Of a stretch of 64,000 nt of DNA, positions 23,502 to 34,956 are shown one piece after another. The position numbers and the translations under genes are program-made. Source of the DNA: Anomaloglossus baeobatrachus (Eukaryota; Chordata; Amphibia; Anura; Aromobatidae); assembly GCF_048569485.1 (NCBI RefSeq), contig NC_134356.1, positions 96,472,604 to 96,536,603 on the forward strand, in the 5' to 3' direction. The notes under the pieces were generated by a model. That model saw nothing but the letters and a program-made list of their open reading frames with translations. It did not search any database and had not been told where the DNA came from. Position 1 is the stretch's first letter, and each line of letters opens with the position of its first letter.

Positions 23502-24184
23502 TTAAGCTGCTTTAAATGGAACCTGTGTCCATGAAAATATAGTCCAATCCTTAGACCCCATATTATAGAGCAGCGGGAGCAGAGAAGATTGATATTCGTT
23601 TTGTGTGAAAAGATTTCGCAACGTTTTCATCATTAAAACTTCTCTCGGGGCTCTTTAGGACCACACACTGGACCATCAGTGACTGACAGCTTTCTGTGTA
23701 TAAGTGGTCATACAGTGGTAGCTGTCAGTCACTGATAGGACCGCCACAGGACTGAAAGCCCCAGAAAGAGCAGAGGTTTCAATGATGAAAACACAGGTTA
23801 TGCTGAAACTTTTCTATCAAGACTACATATTAATGTACTCCACCCCCCAATCTATAACATTGTGCCTGCTGATTAGACTGCATTTTCATTGGGACAGGTT
23901 CCCCTTAAACAATACAATCTGTTTTTTCTTTATATAAAACAGATGAGCTTGCCTCCCATTGTGTGAATGCAGCCATACAGAATGTTCCAAGTCAGCTGAA
24001 GCGGCTGATTATTTTATATGGATGATGACCGGTCTACTCTCCCCAGGAAGATGTTTGGGAAAGGATTGCGCTTCATAAATTTCTACCCCCCCCCATGCTT
24101 TTGTTCCCAGGGAAGATAAGTCCTCTCCATAGACTTATGTTATCACCTTTCTCCCTTCCTCATTGTGAATGAAATTTTACAAAA
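23502..24184. other. Intron 1 sequence with weak inverted repeats
   Basis: GGTAGCTGTCAGTCACTGAT (about 23718) is the reverse complement of part of 23676-23697 (ATCAGTGACTGACAGCT). This suggests an old foldback element at about 23520-23910 ending in GGGACAGGTTCCCCTTAA. No gene. Confidence 0.4.
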
Positions 24185-24610
24185 TTGTACGGAGGAGCAT
24201 TGCAGCTATAAGACTCCTCACCAGTAGCAGCCAGATTGGTTTGATAAAAGTTCTCCCTTTAGACACCACTATAGCTTCTCATACTGCCAGATCAGTTACC
24301 CACACTTTGCACTGACGAGGGCCAATCACCCCGAAACAACGTGTCAGCAAATTGAGATTGTGATCTGGCATAAATCCTAGGTCATATGAAAAGGCTCGTT
24401 AAAGGGCCACTGACTTAGGATCTCTACTTCCAATAGGTGGCGCTAGAGTTCGTCTACTTTCTCCCTGAAGAGACAATTTAAATATTTCCCAGAGGAGCAT
24501 TGCAGCTATAAGGCTCCTCACCACTGACAGCCAGATTGGTGTGTAAGTCTCCGCAAAGAGAAGTTCTCCGCTCAGACCCTGCAAAATTATAGTAACTTTT
24601 AATTCCAAGG
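24185..24610 (+). repeat. Tandem duplication (about 301-bp period) carrying a hammerhead motif
   Basis: GAGGAGCATTGCAGCTATAA occurs at 24193 and again at 24494. Each copy is followed by CTCCTCACC and CAGCCAGATTGGT. The first unit contains the hammerhead motif at 24306; the second unit ends before the equivalent point. Head-to-tail units each with a hammerhead are typical of Penelope-like element terminal repeats and of retrozymes; this is suggestive, since no protein-coding part is present. Confidence 0.6.
24306..24351 (+). ncRNA. Hammerhead ribozyme motif (type I, minimal)
   Basis: Core CTGACGA at 24312-24318. Helix II is GGG (24319-24321) with CCC (24330-24332) and an 8-base loop. GAA then follows at 24333-24335, with A15.1 at 24336. 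Helix III is ACA/TGT (24336-24338 with 24342-24344) closed by a 3-base loop, and its A-T pair is the conserved 15.1-16.1 pair. The cleavage-site base is C at 24345. Helix I pairs TTTGC (24306-24310) with GCAAA (24347-24351), with one A-A mismatch next to the core. All invariant core bases are present. Short helix III is typical of the mobile-element hammerheads of animals. Confidence 0.75.
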
Positions 24611-25028
24611 AGCTGTACCTGGGTACATACCATTCATGGCACTATAAAGTGGATGAAGGCTGCAGATTTTAACCTAATGTCTGACCACGCTCCCTTCTCC
24701 TCATACTGTAGAAACTGATCTGTGTAGGCTAGCAAGACTAATGTAGCCTATACCAGGTGGGAATCTTTCTAGGTTGGAGCTGTGAGCCATGTCACCCACA
24801 GGCGGTTTGGTCTGACTTCACATACATTTGCCTGATTTTTCCAGATTTCAGACTGTATTATGATCCGCTGTACTTTGACCTGCTATTCCTCGCGAGCACG
24901 CATGTAACCATTCTGTTATTGAATGGCGTCATGATGGCTGTTAATATTTGATAGCAACTTCCTGCAGACTCGCATGCAGATATGTTTACTAGATGTAATG
25001 TGCATGGCCGTTCCGGAGACTACCTGCA
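24611..25028. other. Intron 1 sequence, nothing recognised
   Basis: No terminal repeats, tandem repeats or coding potential noticed. Confidence 0.4.
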
Positions 25029-25032
25029 TTAA

Positions 25033-25606
25033 AGGGAACCTGTCAGGTCCAATATGCAGCCAGAACCACAAGCAGTCCCTGCCTAACCGTCCCTGTATAC
25101 ACTAGCTTAGATAGAGATCTTTAGAAAACGTATTTCTAAAGATCTTATATCGTATGGTAATGAGTGAGGGCAGTAGTCCCCTGGGTGTTAGCTCCTCTGG
25201 ATAGTCAGCTCCATTAGCATGTTAGTACGCCCCTGTGAGTGTGCTATCATGCTAATGAATACGCAGTGTCCGATGATGATCTCACTCACCTCTCTGCTGC
25301 AATCGCGGCCCAACACTGGATTTCGGCTCAGTGTGCATGACCCTGGAGTTTGGGTCATGTGCACTATGAAGCCGGGTGTATGAGTCCTGGCTTCAAACTG
25401 AAGTAATGCGCATGACCCAAACTCCGGAGTCATGCGCTCTGAGCCGAAATCTAGTGTTGGGCGGCGATGGCAGCGGAGAGGTGAGTGAGATCATCCTGTG
25501 CCCACAGGGGTGTGCTAACATGCTAATGGAGCTGACTAGCCAAGGGAACGAACACCCAGGGGACTAGTGCCCTCGCTCATTAGCATACAGTAAAAGATCT
25601 TTAGAA
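25033..25606. mobile_element. TTAA-type MITE, right end missing
   Basis: TTAA at 25029-25032 is followed by AGGGAACCTGTCAGGTCCAA, the same end as the complete element at 32832-33416. The interior repeats are inverted: CTAATGAATACGCAG against CTGACTAG-type arms, and GACCCTGGAGTTTGGGTCAT against its partner. Similarity stops near AAAGATCTTTAGAAG (25592-25606), before the expected right end. Confidence 0.65.
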
Positions 25607-25864
25607 GTACTAGTCCAGCACCCCATCCTGATCACGCAACACACTCTGAGCACATGGGGCCCCCTCACTCCTGAACATTATCCAGTGCCAGTCTGTTACA
25701 AATCTACATTCTGTTCTAAAGGAAACCCTGTCATGTAAATGGGCAGCGCAGGTCCATTTCAGCAGCAGATTGTTTTGGTTAGCACATACCAAATCACCAT
25801 ACTTATTAGTGCACATTAATTACTGTATTTATACCAGGTTTAGGGTGAAATCTACTTTCTTTAA

Positions 25865-26401
25865 AGGGTTTTTCCTGTGAATTTTTTTGTAATAAATAGA
25901 TCTTGGAATAATAATTTCCACAATTGGATATGATTAAAAGCAATGTTCTTGTGCTGAGATAATCTTGTGTCCCTGCTATGTACTGTGTAGTGGCCATGTC
26001 TGACTGTACAGGGACATGGTCTGTTCATACCACATCTCCTTGGCTGGCGCGGAAGCAAGAGTATACAGATAGCATAGCATGAGATCACAGCTGATACTTT
26101 TTGTGAGGTAAAACATTTCCTTTCCGTTCTTTAAAAAATGTTTTACTTCAAAGAATGAGTAATTTGCGTTCCCATGCTGAGCTATCTTTTATACTCTTTT
26201 GCTTCTTCCCTGGCCTACGAGCTGTGGTGTGATCAGACAATCTTCCTGTGCGGTCAGACACGGCCATTACACAGTACATAGCAGGGGCACATATATAAGA
26301 TTACGTCAGCACAGGGACATTTTAAACATATCCAATTGCGGATATTATTATCCCAAGATTATCTATTGATTTAAATGAATTTAGTTCATGGGAAAATCCC
26401 T
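25865..26401. mobile_element. TTAA-type MITE, 537 bp
   Basis: The ends AGGGTTTTTCC and, inverted, AGGGATTTTCC are flanked by TTAA at 25861-25864 and 26402-26405. Long arms (GGGACACAAGATTATCTCAG-like against its partner; TACTGTGTAGTGGCC against GGCCATTACACAGTA) make it a foldback element. Non-coding. Confidence 0.75.
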
Positions 26402-26405
26402 TTAA

Positions 26406-28140
26406 ATTTTGTAAATGACAACCCATTTAATTTAGCCAAATCTATGTTAAATGATGACGAAGGTGGCAGTGGTTTACCTCAGATATGTAATGCATAGAGT
26501 AGTCAGAATGTCAGGATGAGGTAGAAATTTGCTGGGCAACTGTAGACCAAGCAAAAAATGGCATGTATTGCTATGGGTGGCTGTTGGGTGAGCTCTGCCA
26601 TTCTCAGGTGCTCAGTTCTCGTAACGAGCAGTTGTGTGCTCAGATGGGCTTGATTCGAGTACCTGCGTATAATGGAAATCAATGGGGAAGATCTTCCAGA
26701 AAATGCTCGAGTTCACAATTGACTTCCATTCAAGTTAAACCCGTCTCTGCGTCCCACCTGCTTGATTCGAGCGCCTGAACATGATAGGGCTCGCTCATCA
26801 CTAATGGTTGTATGTCCATGGCAAGTACAAGTGAAGCACAAGAGCCTTATATTCATCAGTTTTTGCCTGAATTCTGGAGCATAACTGTTCTGAAAAGTAG
26901 CAACATTAGTTCAACGTAAGAAATATTTTGCCATTCTTATGCCTCTGTCCGCTCCGGCAGCGTTTTGGAAAGTGGAGCCTCATGGACATGACGTGGCCAG
27001 GTTTGGCTGACCACTTCAACATGATTTACACCAAGTCAGTGGTATAAATTGACACAAATGTACTGCAGTCCCAGACGAGAGGCTGGACCATAGATTCTGT
27101 CCTCGTCACCGTTACTTTATGAGACACTTCCCAATGACCCTCGTGAGGTCCTGATACGGAGCAGTAGTGTCACCACATGGGATCTTGGTACAATGACAAC
27201 CATCTTCTTTCACTATAACATATATAACTAATCCTATCAATCACTGATTTTTGGCGGGTTAGAGATCCCCACAATAAAGGCGCTACCGATCCAGTCAGCA
27301 GAGCAGGTGGGACACGTACTCCACCCACTGTGGGACTCGGAGACTCGAGTGCTTTACTTGTGGATTTCATGCTTCATGTGACCGTTTCTGCCTCTTGCTC
27401 TGCTCCAGTCACTGAACATCAGTTTGCCCCGTTTTGTAGATGTCAATGCCGTTATTTGTGACCCATTGCTATATAAAGGGAAGGCCGGTGCTAATGACCA
27501 GTGACTGAAAGTGCGAGAAATGGTCAAAAATGTGTGATGATCGAATGCTTTTATGCAGTTGTCTCCTCACACAGGATAGAAAGTGTTCCTGTTCTAAAAG
27601 CTGAGCCTTGTACCCGAGGGTGACATCCATGCACAATATGCCATAATTACCGATAGTTGTGGCAGAAGTGCCATGTCACCTACTTAAACGAGCAGTGGAG
27701 GACATGGGGATGATCACACTAACTAAAGTGAAAGCTTGCTTGTTCCAGATAATGGGCGGTGATGGTAAAGTCAAACCAGATGGGGGACATTCCTTCTCCT
27801 ATTCATTTGTACAATGTATTCAGACTCTGCTGTACGCTGTCACTTATGTCATCTAGATGACTAGATGGTAAAACCCAAGGGCTGATGCATTCTTCACCAT
27901 AACACAGTAACAGTCAGCCCTAGTTTCCACATATTGAATTGCTGCTGGTAATAGAACAAGTTATCCATTAGTGCCGCTCTGTGGTGACACGCCCCATTGC
28001 GCCTGCCACCCAGATTCCAGCTCTGTGATATAAATAGACAAGCTATGAATTTAAAATCTAACACTTTTCAGTTTTTTTCTTTTTTTGTTTTTTTTTTACC
28101 GCACCTCGCGTTGATAACATCTGGCGTAATCTCATCCCTT
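26406..28140. other. Intron 1 sequence with one MITE fragment
   Basis: About 26585-26805 has GAGC/GCTC-rich phrases ending GGGCTCGCTCATCACTAATG, which looks like a decayed hAT-type end. The remainder (26810-28140) has no recognised feature apart from a T-rich run at 28070-28098. Confidence 0.4.
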
Positions 28141-28157
28141 TTTTAATATTTTCTTAA

Positions 28158-28969
28158 AGGCGTTGTCCACTACTAGGACAGCCCCTTTTCGTACCACACG
28201 TTTGCCCTCATTAAAATAACAATCTGTATACTCCTCCTCCTGTGCCGGTGCGGTTCCTGCGGTTCTATTGCTTTCTCCCCCGGGGTTCACACGAGCGCCG
28301 TGCCTATACAGCACTGGCTTCACTATCCCACCTTTTGGTTGCTCTCTAGAGCTGATCAGATAGTCAAAAAACCAGGACCGGCGGATCACTGCTAAATTAA
28401 AAAAAACAAAACCGCTCCGGGATCCGGTGCCCATATAAATCAATGGGGACCAGAATCCAGATTTTAAAAATGTTGGTGGAAGGGATGGGGGGTAGGAGCG
28501 CGCACGCAGTATACTCACCCACGCTGTGTCATGGCAGCAAGCTCCTTCTGGGTCACGCTTTTCCCTTCCGGAGCCGACAATTCAATATTCACTGTTTTGC
28601 CAGCCCCACCGGTGCGTGTAACTGGTTGCAGCTAGATGCACCCCCACCCTGAGTGGCAGCGTGTCACCTGACTACAACCAATCACAGGCGACAAGATGGC
28701 TGGTGGGCGGGGAAAGCAGTGCAAGTGTCTGCAGGTCAGTATGGTGAGCGTGCATGTAGACAAACACATGCACGCTCCTGTCAGTGTGCGGCTGTGCTGG
28801 TGATGTGTTGTCAGACTTGTACAAGTCTAAGTCTGGCATGACATCACCCGGCATGGCCTGCTGCTCTCTGAACATGAGCGTGCATGTACTTTGAAACACA
28901 TGCACGCTCCTGTCAGAAGTGTGCATGGCTGTGAGTCCCTCGCAAGTGTGACTCCGGTCTAAGAGAAAC
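28158..28969. other. MITE fragment and twin hairpins
   Basis: TTAA at 28154-28157 with AGGCGTTGTCCACTACTAGG starts a TTAA-type element whose right end was not found. At 28747 and 28877 two hairpins share GAGCGTGCATGTA and ACATGCACGCTCCTGTCAG, and the spacer between them is itself partly palindromic (AGTCAGACTTGTACAAGTC-like). Confidence 0.45.
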
Positions 28970-29420
28970 AGCATGCGGGTTTGTTTTTTTATTTTTATTC
29001 AAATAAGTAATTAAAAAAAAAAAACCCGACGTTTGGTCCCCCCTAATTTTCATCCTCAGCCAAGATAAAGCCAGCTGGGGGCTGGTATTCTCAGCCCAGA
29101 GCCGCTCAGTATTGCCGCATCTATTAATGTGACAATCCCGGTGCGTTACCGGCTCTTCCCGAATAGCCCTGATGCGGTGTCAATCCGGGTAATGAGGGGT
29201 TAATAACAGCGCACAGCTGCTACTAAGCCCTAGGTTGTGATGGCACAGGCGTCTGAGATGCCTGCATCACTAATCTATAAGTGACAGTAAATAAACACAC
29301 AAAGAAAAATCCTTTATTTGGAAAAAAAATACAAAAACCTACCCTCCTTCACCACCTTATTAACCCCCAACACCCTGCAGGTCCGGCTTAATCCACACGA
29401 GGTCACATGATGACGCATCC
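28970..29420. repeat. Diverged relative of the interior of elements A/A'
   Basis: AGATAAAGCCAGCTGGGGGC, GGCTGGTATTCTCAG, CCCGGTGCGTTACCGGCTCTT and ACAGTAAATAAACACACAAA follow the same order as in 14820-15150 and 22550-22860. It is clearly the same repeat family but much more diverged. Confidence 0.65.
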
Positions 29421-30375
29421 AGCTCTGCTACATATCACAGCTAGAGCTAGCAGGCATAGAGAACGACTGCCAGCTGTGAGTGTAGCCTATTGTAGAGAAA
29501 AGACCTCGCATCACCCTTTACTTAGGTGCCAGGAGAAAAAAGACGTTAATAGAAAAGAATAACTCCGGCACACTGTTTCCAGTGCGTATTTAGAAGTAAG
29601 TATACGAGTGTAGCCTATGACTGACTTGACTGACTTGCCCACCAGCACTATTCCACTGTTCCTCTGGCAGTCGCGCACACTGTTCTGTGACGCACCTTAT
29701 ATCATCAGAGCCTTTTTCTGCTCCGTACACCTGCTGATCGGCCATGTCCTGGTTTGTTCTGTACTTTGTGGCACCTGTGCTTAGTATGGCAGCTCAGTCC
29801 AGATTTCTTGAATGGCGCAAAGCCTCAGTACCAAGCATAGGCACTACAAAAAGTACCGTACATATCCACTTTTCTTGCATTGATAAATGCCCAATATCTG
29901 CAGTGAAGATGCTATGTGGGAACACAATCTTGGGGTATGTGGAGTATTTGCAACAGATTTTTCTGCTGCAAAAATCCAGACTGTTAGCAGGAAAAACACT
30001 TAAAAGTATGGGCGTTTTTACTTTTTTTCCCATTCATCTGAAAAAATTGACATGGAAAAAAAATGCTGGAAAAAATAAGCAACGTGTGCATAAGATTGTA
30101 GGATTCCCATTCACTTTGGTGCTCTAAAACACTGCAGTTTTTGCATGAAAAAGTGAGAACTTTAATTGCAGCAGATTGGTTGTGGTCCAGTTATGAGACT
30201 CCACCACTGATTGCTCAGATTCCCCCTGTGAAGTGACAGGAGAGCACGCATAGAGCGGAGAACGAATTCAAGGGAAAGCATAGGCTTTGTGGTCTGTGCT
30301 GTATCTGGCTTCTGTACTCCACTCTGTGCACGCTCCCATCTCCTGAACTGTGCTCTATAGGGGTTTTTGTACACA
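29421..30375. other. Intron 1 sequence, nothing recognised
   Basis: Phrases such as ATGCTGGAAAAAATAAGCAA and GTGCATAAGATTG suggest a worn GTGTGCACA-type MITE around 29920-30110. No gene. Confidence 0.35.
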
Positions 30376-30379
30376 GTGG

Positions 30380-30722
30380 GTATTCATGGGGCATTGTCCA
30401 AGCTAAATCCAAAAGTCTGCAGTCACTGTGTCTCTATAACTGCAGACTTGTGAATACTCACCTCACGCACTGTGAGGATTCTACGGTGTCTGAGCCGGGA
30501 ATGCCGGTCATGATCGACTCCCAGCCAGAATATGACTAGAGGTCATGGTCTCGCTCAACGCAAGGCTGTGCCCATATAGACTGATTCTGGCTACGAGTCC
30601 GCAAAAAATCCCGGCTCTGACCCCGGTAAATCCTCAGTGTAAAGTATGCACAATGTGAGGATTCACAAGTCTACAGTCACATAGTTTTTTGCAGACTTGT
30701 TTGTTTGGACCAGACAACCCCT
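30380..30722. mobile_element. MITE with GTCTGGTCC-type end
   Basis: Inner arms CTGCAGACTTGTGAATACTC (about 30441) and GTGAGGATTCACAAGTCTAC (about 30655) are inverted. The right end reads TTTGGACCAGACAACCCCTT. A relative lies at about 41297-41660, beginning AAGGGTTCTCTGGTCTAAAA, so the family can be recognised from two copies. Confidence 0.55.
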
Positions 30723-30785
30723 TTATACCCCAAAATCCACCAATCTGTGCAATTGAGGGTGAAAAAAATTGTACCAATGGCTTAA

Positions 30786-31352
30786 GGGGTACTTTGCACA
30801 CTACGACATCGCAAGCCGGTGGTAGCGATGCCGAGCGTGATAGTCCCCGCCCCCGTCGCGATATCTTGTGATAGCTGCCGTAGCGAACATTATCGCTATG
30901 GCAGCTTCACACGCACTTACCTGCACTGCGACGTCGCTCTGGCCGGCGAACCGCCTCCTTCCTAAGGGGGCGGGTCGTGCGGCGTCACACGGCAGGCGGC
31001 CAATAGAAGCGGAGGGGGCGAAGATGAGTGGGATGTAAACATCCCGCCCACCCTCTTCCTTCCTCATTGCAGCCAGGACGCAGGTTGGAGATGTTCCTCG
31101 CTCCTGCGGCTTCATACACAGCGATGTGTGCTGCTGCAGGAACGAGGAACAACATCGTAACATCGGTCCTTCCGAAATTATGGAAATGACCGATGCTACA
31201 CCGATCATACGATTTCGACGCTTTTGCGCTTGTTAATCGTAGTAAAAAGGATTCACATACTCCGATGTCGACAGCGACGCCGGATGTGCGTCACTTTCGA
31301 TTTGACCCCACTGACATCGCACCTGCGATGTCGTAGTGTGCAAATATACCCC
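30786..31352. mobile_element. PIF/Harbinger-like MITE, 567 bp (TAA)
   Basis: The ends GGGGTACTTTGCACACTACG and, inverted, GGGGTATATTTGCACACTAC are flanked by TAA at 30783-30785 and 31353-31355. The interior has GCGATGTCG-type sequence shared with 51296-51819 and no transposase. Confidence 0.8.
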
Positions 31353-31355
31353 TAA

Positions 31356-31516
31356 GGCCCTGTCGCACAGAGATAAATCTGCGGCAGATCTGTGGTTGCA
31401 GTGAAATTGTGATCAATCAGTGGCAGGTTTGTGGCTGTGTACAAATGGAACAATATGTCCATGATTTCACTGTAACCACAGATCTGCCAAAGATTTATCT
31501 GTGTGTGACGGGGCCT
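31356..31516. mobile_element. Small palindromic MITE abutting the previous one
   Basis: GGCCCTGTCGCACAGAGATA and, inverted, GGCCCCGTCACACACAGATA. The arms continue through GCAGATCTGTGGTTGCAGTG, so almost all 160 bp fold back. It starts directly at the TAA that closes the 30786 element. Confidence 0.65.
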
Positions 31517-32827
31517 TTACTCTTAGCTCTTGTTATAGAACTCAAACCTCACCATTGTGTCTCAGTATGGGTCAGACAGGTCCGTAACGTTGGTGCTTCT
31601 GCCTGTAGGGTCTTGTCCATCCACCACATACCGCAGTCTTATTACTTGTTTTATTACCTTCTTTGACTTGAACGTGCATTCTACAGCTAAGTGCCACATT
31701 ACCGCAGGCATATGTATAGCTTTTCATGCTGAGAGCAGAATACTCCATTATTAGCTGTATGATGTACCTACAACACCCATGTAGCAGATGGCATCGCTCA
31801 ACATCTGGAGCTTTCTAAGAGGCACCCGTGCCTGAACGAGAACATCTGGATGCCCTTAACCAATGGCTTGTAGAGTGAGGGCCACTTAATAACTTATTAT
31901 ACAACTTAAGATTTCAGTAAGTCTTTATGGGAAGACTTCTACAGCGAGTGGTCACTGATCACTCATCTGAGGAGGGGACTAAAGTTGTGAGGGTGAGCAG
32001 GTCATCGGCAGGGTGGAGGTTGCATGTCGGGAGGTATCTGGAAAGGCAAGATGAGTTGAGCAGCAGAACATAGGGCAGATTGGTTGGATGCCAGTATGTG
32101 GATCTGTAGGTTACACTGGGGCATTGGTGTTTGAGATGTCTCATGCATCTGAAAGACCATTGATAATGTTTGACGTTTTGGGGCATAATTCTTTTTTTTT
32201 TTTATATATTTTTTACTTGTTGATCGACTAAACTGATTTTACCATCGGTCTTTAGGGAGTTTTCTTACTGCATGGAAGAGTGAATTTTATAGTTAAGGTT
32301 GTGTTATTGCTGGAAAAAATAAATTAAGGTGAAATGTTTTATTTTTAGCCCAGATTTGGCCATTCAGTGTGATAGCGGTCAGCTACCGTAATTGCTTCTT
32401 TGGGCTCTAGCAATCTCTATAGACTCCCCCATAGACATGAACATTCGGTGCTGCGGCCACACATCTCAGACAGTGGCTAATCTCACAAAGAAAAAAGGGT
32501 TCTCATCAATATCAAAGTAGTGGAGTGACCCTATATTGTTTGTGGGGGGCCATAGGACTTAACCATACAATCCTGCTACCACTATAGTTAATACGCTGAA
32601 ATGCATGTGTATCAGATGACCCTCTTATGAGAGCTGCAGCTGTCATCAGCTATTAAAGTGTCACACTGTGTCCAGCTCTAAACTCGCCGCGTGTCATGGC
32701 AACTTCTGATCCTGTTCATACTACAGAGTCTGACACGTCACACTATGGTTTCCCTGGGGCTTCTGAGTTGCACAGTCGGACTGTCGTTGACCACTTGTGT
32801 ACTCATTAGTGATCAGTCTAGCAGGAG
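31517..32827. other. Intron 1 sequence, nothing recognised
   Basis: No terminal repeats or coding potential noticed. A T-run lies at 32191-32202. Confidence 0.4.
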
Positions 32828-32831
32828 TTAA

Positions 32832-33416
32832 AGGGAACCTGTCAGGTCCAATATGCACCCAGAACCACAAGCAGTTCTGGGTGTATATTGCTAATCCCTG
32901 CCCAACCTTCCCTGTATACACTAGCATAGATAAAGGGATCTTCAGGAAAGTGTTTCTAAAGATCTTTTATCGTATGCTAATGAGCGCGTGGACTAGTTCC
33001 ATGGGCGTGACTTCCCTTGCTAGTTGGCCCCATTAGCATGTTGGCATGCCCTTGTGGGCTCCTGTGGGTGTGCTACCATGCTAATGAATGCACAGCATTA
33101 AGAGGATGATCTCTTAAGAGGATGAATGGTAGCGGAGAGGTGAGTGAGATCATCCTCTGACGCTGCACATTCATTAGCATGTTAGCATGTCCACAGGGGC
33201 GTACTAACATGCTAATGGGGCCGACTAGCAAGGGAAGCAGTGCCCTTGGGACTAGTCTCTGCGCTCATTAACATACGATAGAGATCTTTAGAAAAAGTAT
33301 TTCTAACGATGTCTTTATCTATGCTAGTGTATAAAGGGACGGTTAGGCAGGAATTGGCAATATGCACCCAGAACTGCTCGTGGTTTTGGGTACATATTGG
33401 ACCTGACAGGTTCCCT
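32832..33416. mobile_element. TTAA-type MITE, 585 bp (complete)
   Basis: The ends AGGGAACCTGTCAGGTCCAA and, inverted, the same 20 bases are flanked by TTAA at 32828-32831 and 33417-33420. The arms extend inward through ATATGCACCCAGAAC and GTATACACTAGCATAGATAA-type sequence. The same family as 25033-25606, and consistent with piggyBac/Kolobok-type TTAA insertion. Confidence 0.85.
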
Positions 33417-33420
33417 TTAA

Positions 33421-34034
33421 TTTCTGCCAGCCTGTGGATTGCTGCTAGGGTTACAGGAAACCTATCACAGCCAACTCTGACCTTTAAAAGATGGTAAAGC
33501 CTGTTCCCCTATGACGATTATAGCATCATTTAAGTTACCGGTCCTTGTACTGTGATGGTCTTGTTCTGGTGATCTCCTGTGTGTTTGGTGTTTATGGAAA
33601 TACCGTATTCTCGTCTGTTTATTTCCTCCCGGATTCTTGATTTCCTCCTGATGATGTATTGTCTTACCTTGTGTGTGCGCATGCAGTTTGAGTTTAGTTT
33701 TTTCCTTGTCTATTTGTGTGGGATAAACCACTCCTCTCCTGGTCCTCTGCAGGTGGGGGCGAAGAGGTATAGACCAGGGTTGTTCAGGAGTTAGGGTTAG
33801 TAAGGAAGCTCAAACATAATCACCATTAGATGTATCTTTGGGAACAGGGAGAGCTTAGGGCAACTTTAGCCCTAGAGCCCGTATAGGTGCCCCTGTTCTA
33901 AGTTACCTTGATGGTCGTCTTGTGTAGTTTTGGCAGCCATTCAGATGAATGTCCACGTGCTATAGGGGTCTTCCCACTTCTAATGAAGCTGGGGAGTCTC
34001 ATGCTCTAATAAAACCACAACTTTAAGAGCCATT
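33421..34034. other. Intron 1 sequence, nothing recognised
   Basis: Unique-looking; no feature identified. Confidence 0.4.
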
Positions 34035-34110
34035 CCACCAAGGACAATATCTGCAAGAATTTTGTATGTTCTCTGCGTGTTTGTGGGTTTTCCCTGGGTA
34101 CTCAGGTTAT

Positions 34111-34819
34111 GGGCTCTTCTCCACTTGCATTTAAAAAATCACAGCGATACTCAGCTCAAAATGTGAGTAGTGTCCTGCGTGTGGTCTGCATATGATCTGC
34201 GTACGGTGTTTTTTTTTTTTTTTTTCCTCACATAGCACTCAGATGTCATACGGATGCTATGTGAGTGTTTATGCAAGCAGCGGTGGACTGGCTGCCGGAG
34301 GAATCTCCAGTAATACCAGTCCTGGCCGCGGTCACCTGAGCTCCAGAGATCAGCCCGGTCTGTCCGCAGCTGTCATGAACTGAAGAGCAATCGACGGGGA
34401 ATCAATCACTCGGCGCTCGCTGTTCAGGCTGCACTCTGGAGCTCAGATGACAGCTCCGGAGTGCAGTGCAGGTAACTGCACCCAGGCCTGGTATTACTGG
34501 AGATTCCTCCGGTAGCCGGTCCTACGCGGTATGCAAGTGTTAAGGATCCGTGTGACATGTGTATGCCATCTGTATGACATGCGCATGCCACCCGTATTGT
34601 TTTTTTTTTTCTCGCTCCCATAGGACTGCATGGGGGTGCGAGAGCGGAGACTCGGTGAAATCGCAGCATGCTGCGATTTTCACCGAGAGCATTAGTCGTG
34701 CCGTTAAAAATTTAGCAAGAGGACACTGCCTCATTGAGTAACACTGGTGCGAGTGCGATCCGATATTTTTTCTTTATCAATCGCCCCCGCACATGGAAAT
34801 CACAAGTGGAGAAGAGCCC
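34111..34819. mobile_element. MITE inserted in the LINE tail
   Basis: The ends GGGCTCTTCTCCACTTGCAT and, inverted, GGGCTCTTCTCCACTTGTGA. The LINE sequence resumes directly at TTCCTCCCAC. Non-coding; it contains a nested foldback element at 34274-34525. Confidence 0.7.
34274..34525. mobile_element. Foldback element, relative of 2695-3090
   Basis: The ends GCAGCGGTGGACTGGCTGCC and, inverted, CGCGTAGGACCGGCTACCGG are followed inward by GGAGGAATCTCCAGTAATAC on both sides. The interior shares GAGATCAGCCCGGTCTGTCC and GGGGAATCAATCACTCGGCG with the element at 2695-3090. Confidence 0.65.
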
Positions 34820-34956
34820 TTCCTCCCACACTACAAAGACATACTGATAAGACAATTAGATTGTGAGCACCTATGGGCACAGTGATGATGATCTCTGTAA
34901 ACCATGTGACTTATGATGGCGCTATATAAGCAAATCATAATAAATAATCCCGGTGA

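Larger units (their letters stand above)
34035..34956 (+). mobile_element. LINE (L2/CR1-like) 3' end or derived SINE, interrupted
   Basis: TTTTGTATGTTCTCTGCGTG and GTTTTCCCTGGGTACTC (to about 34104), then TCCTCCCACACTACAAAGAC, TTAGATTGTGAGCACCTATG and GATGGCGCTATATAAGCAAA ending in AATAAATAA. This is the characteristic order of a widespread vertebrate L2/CR1-type 3' tail. The two parts are separated by the MITE at 34111-34819, which therefore inserted later. No reverse transcriptase remains. Confidence 0.7.

Noticed and set aside
23600-23640. Possible third hammerhead (minus strand ATGATGA ... GCGAAATC)
   Set aside because: The first core base is A instead of C, and no helix II or III can be drawn.
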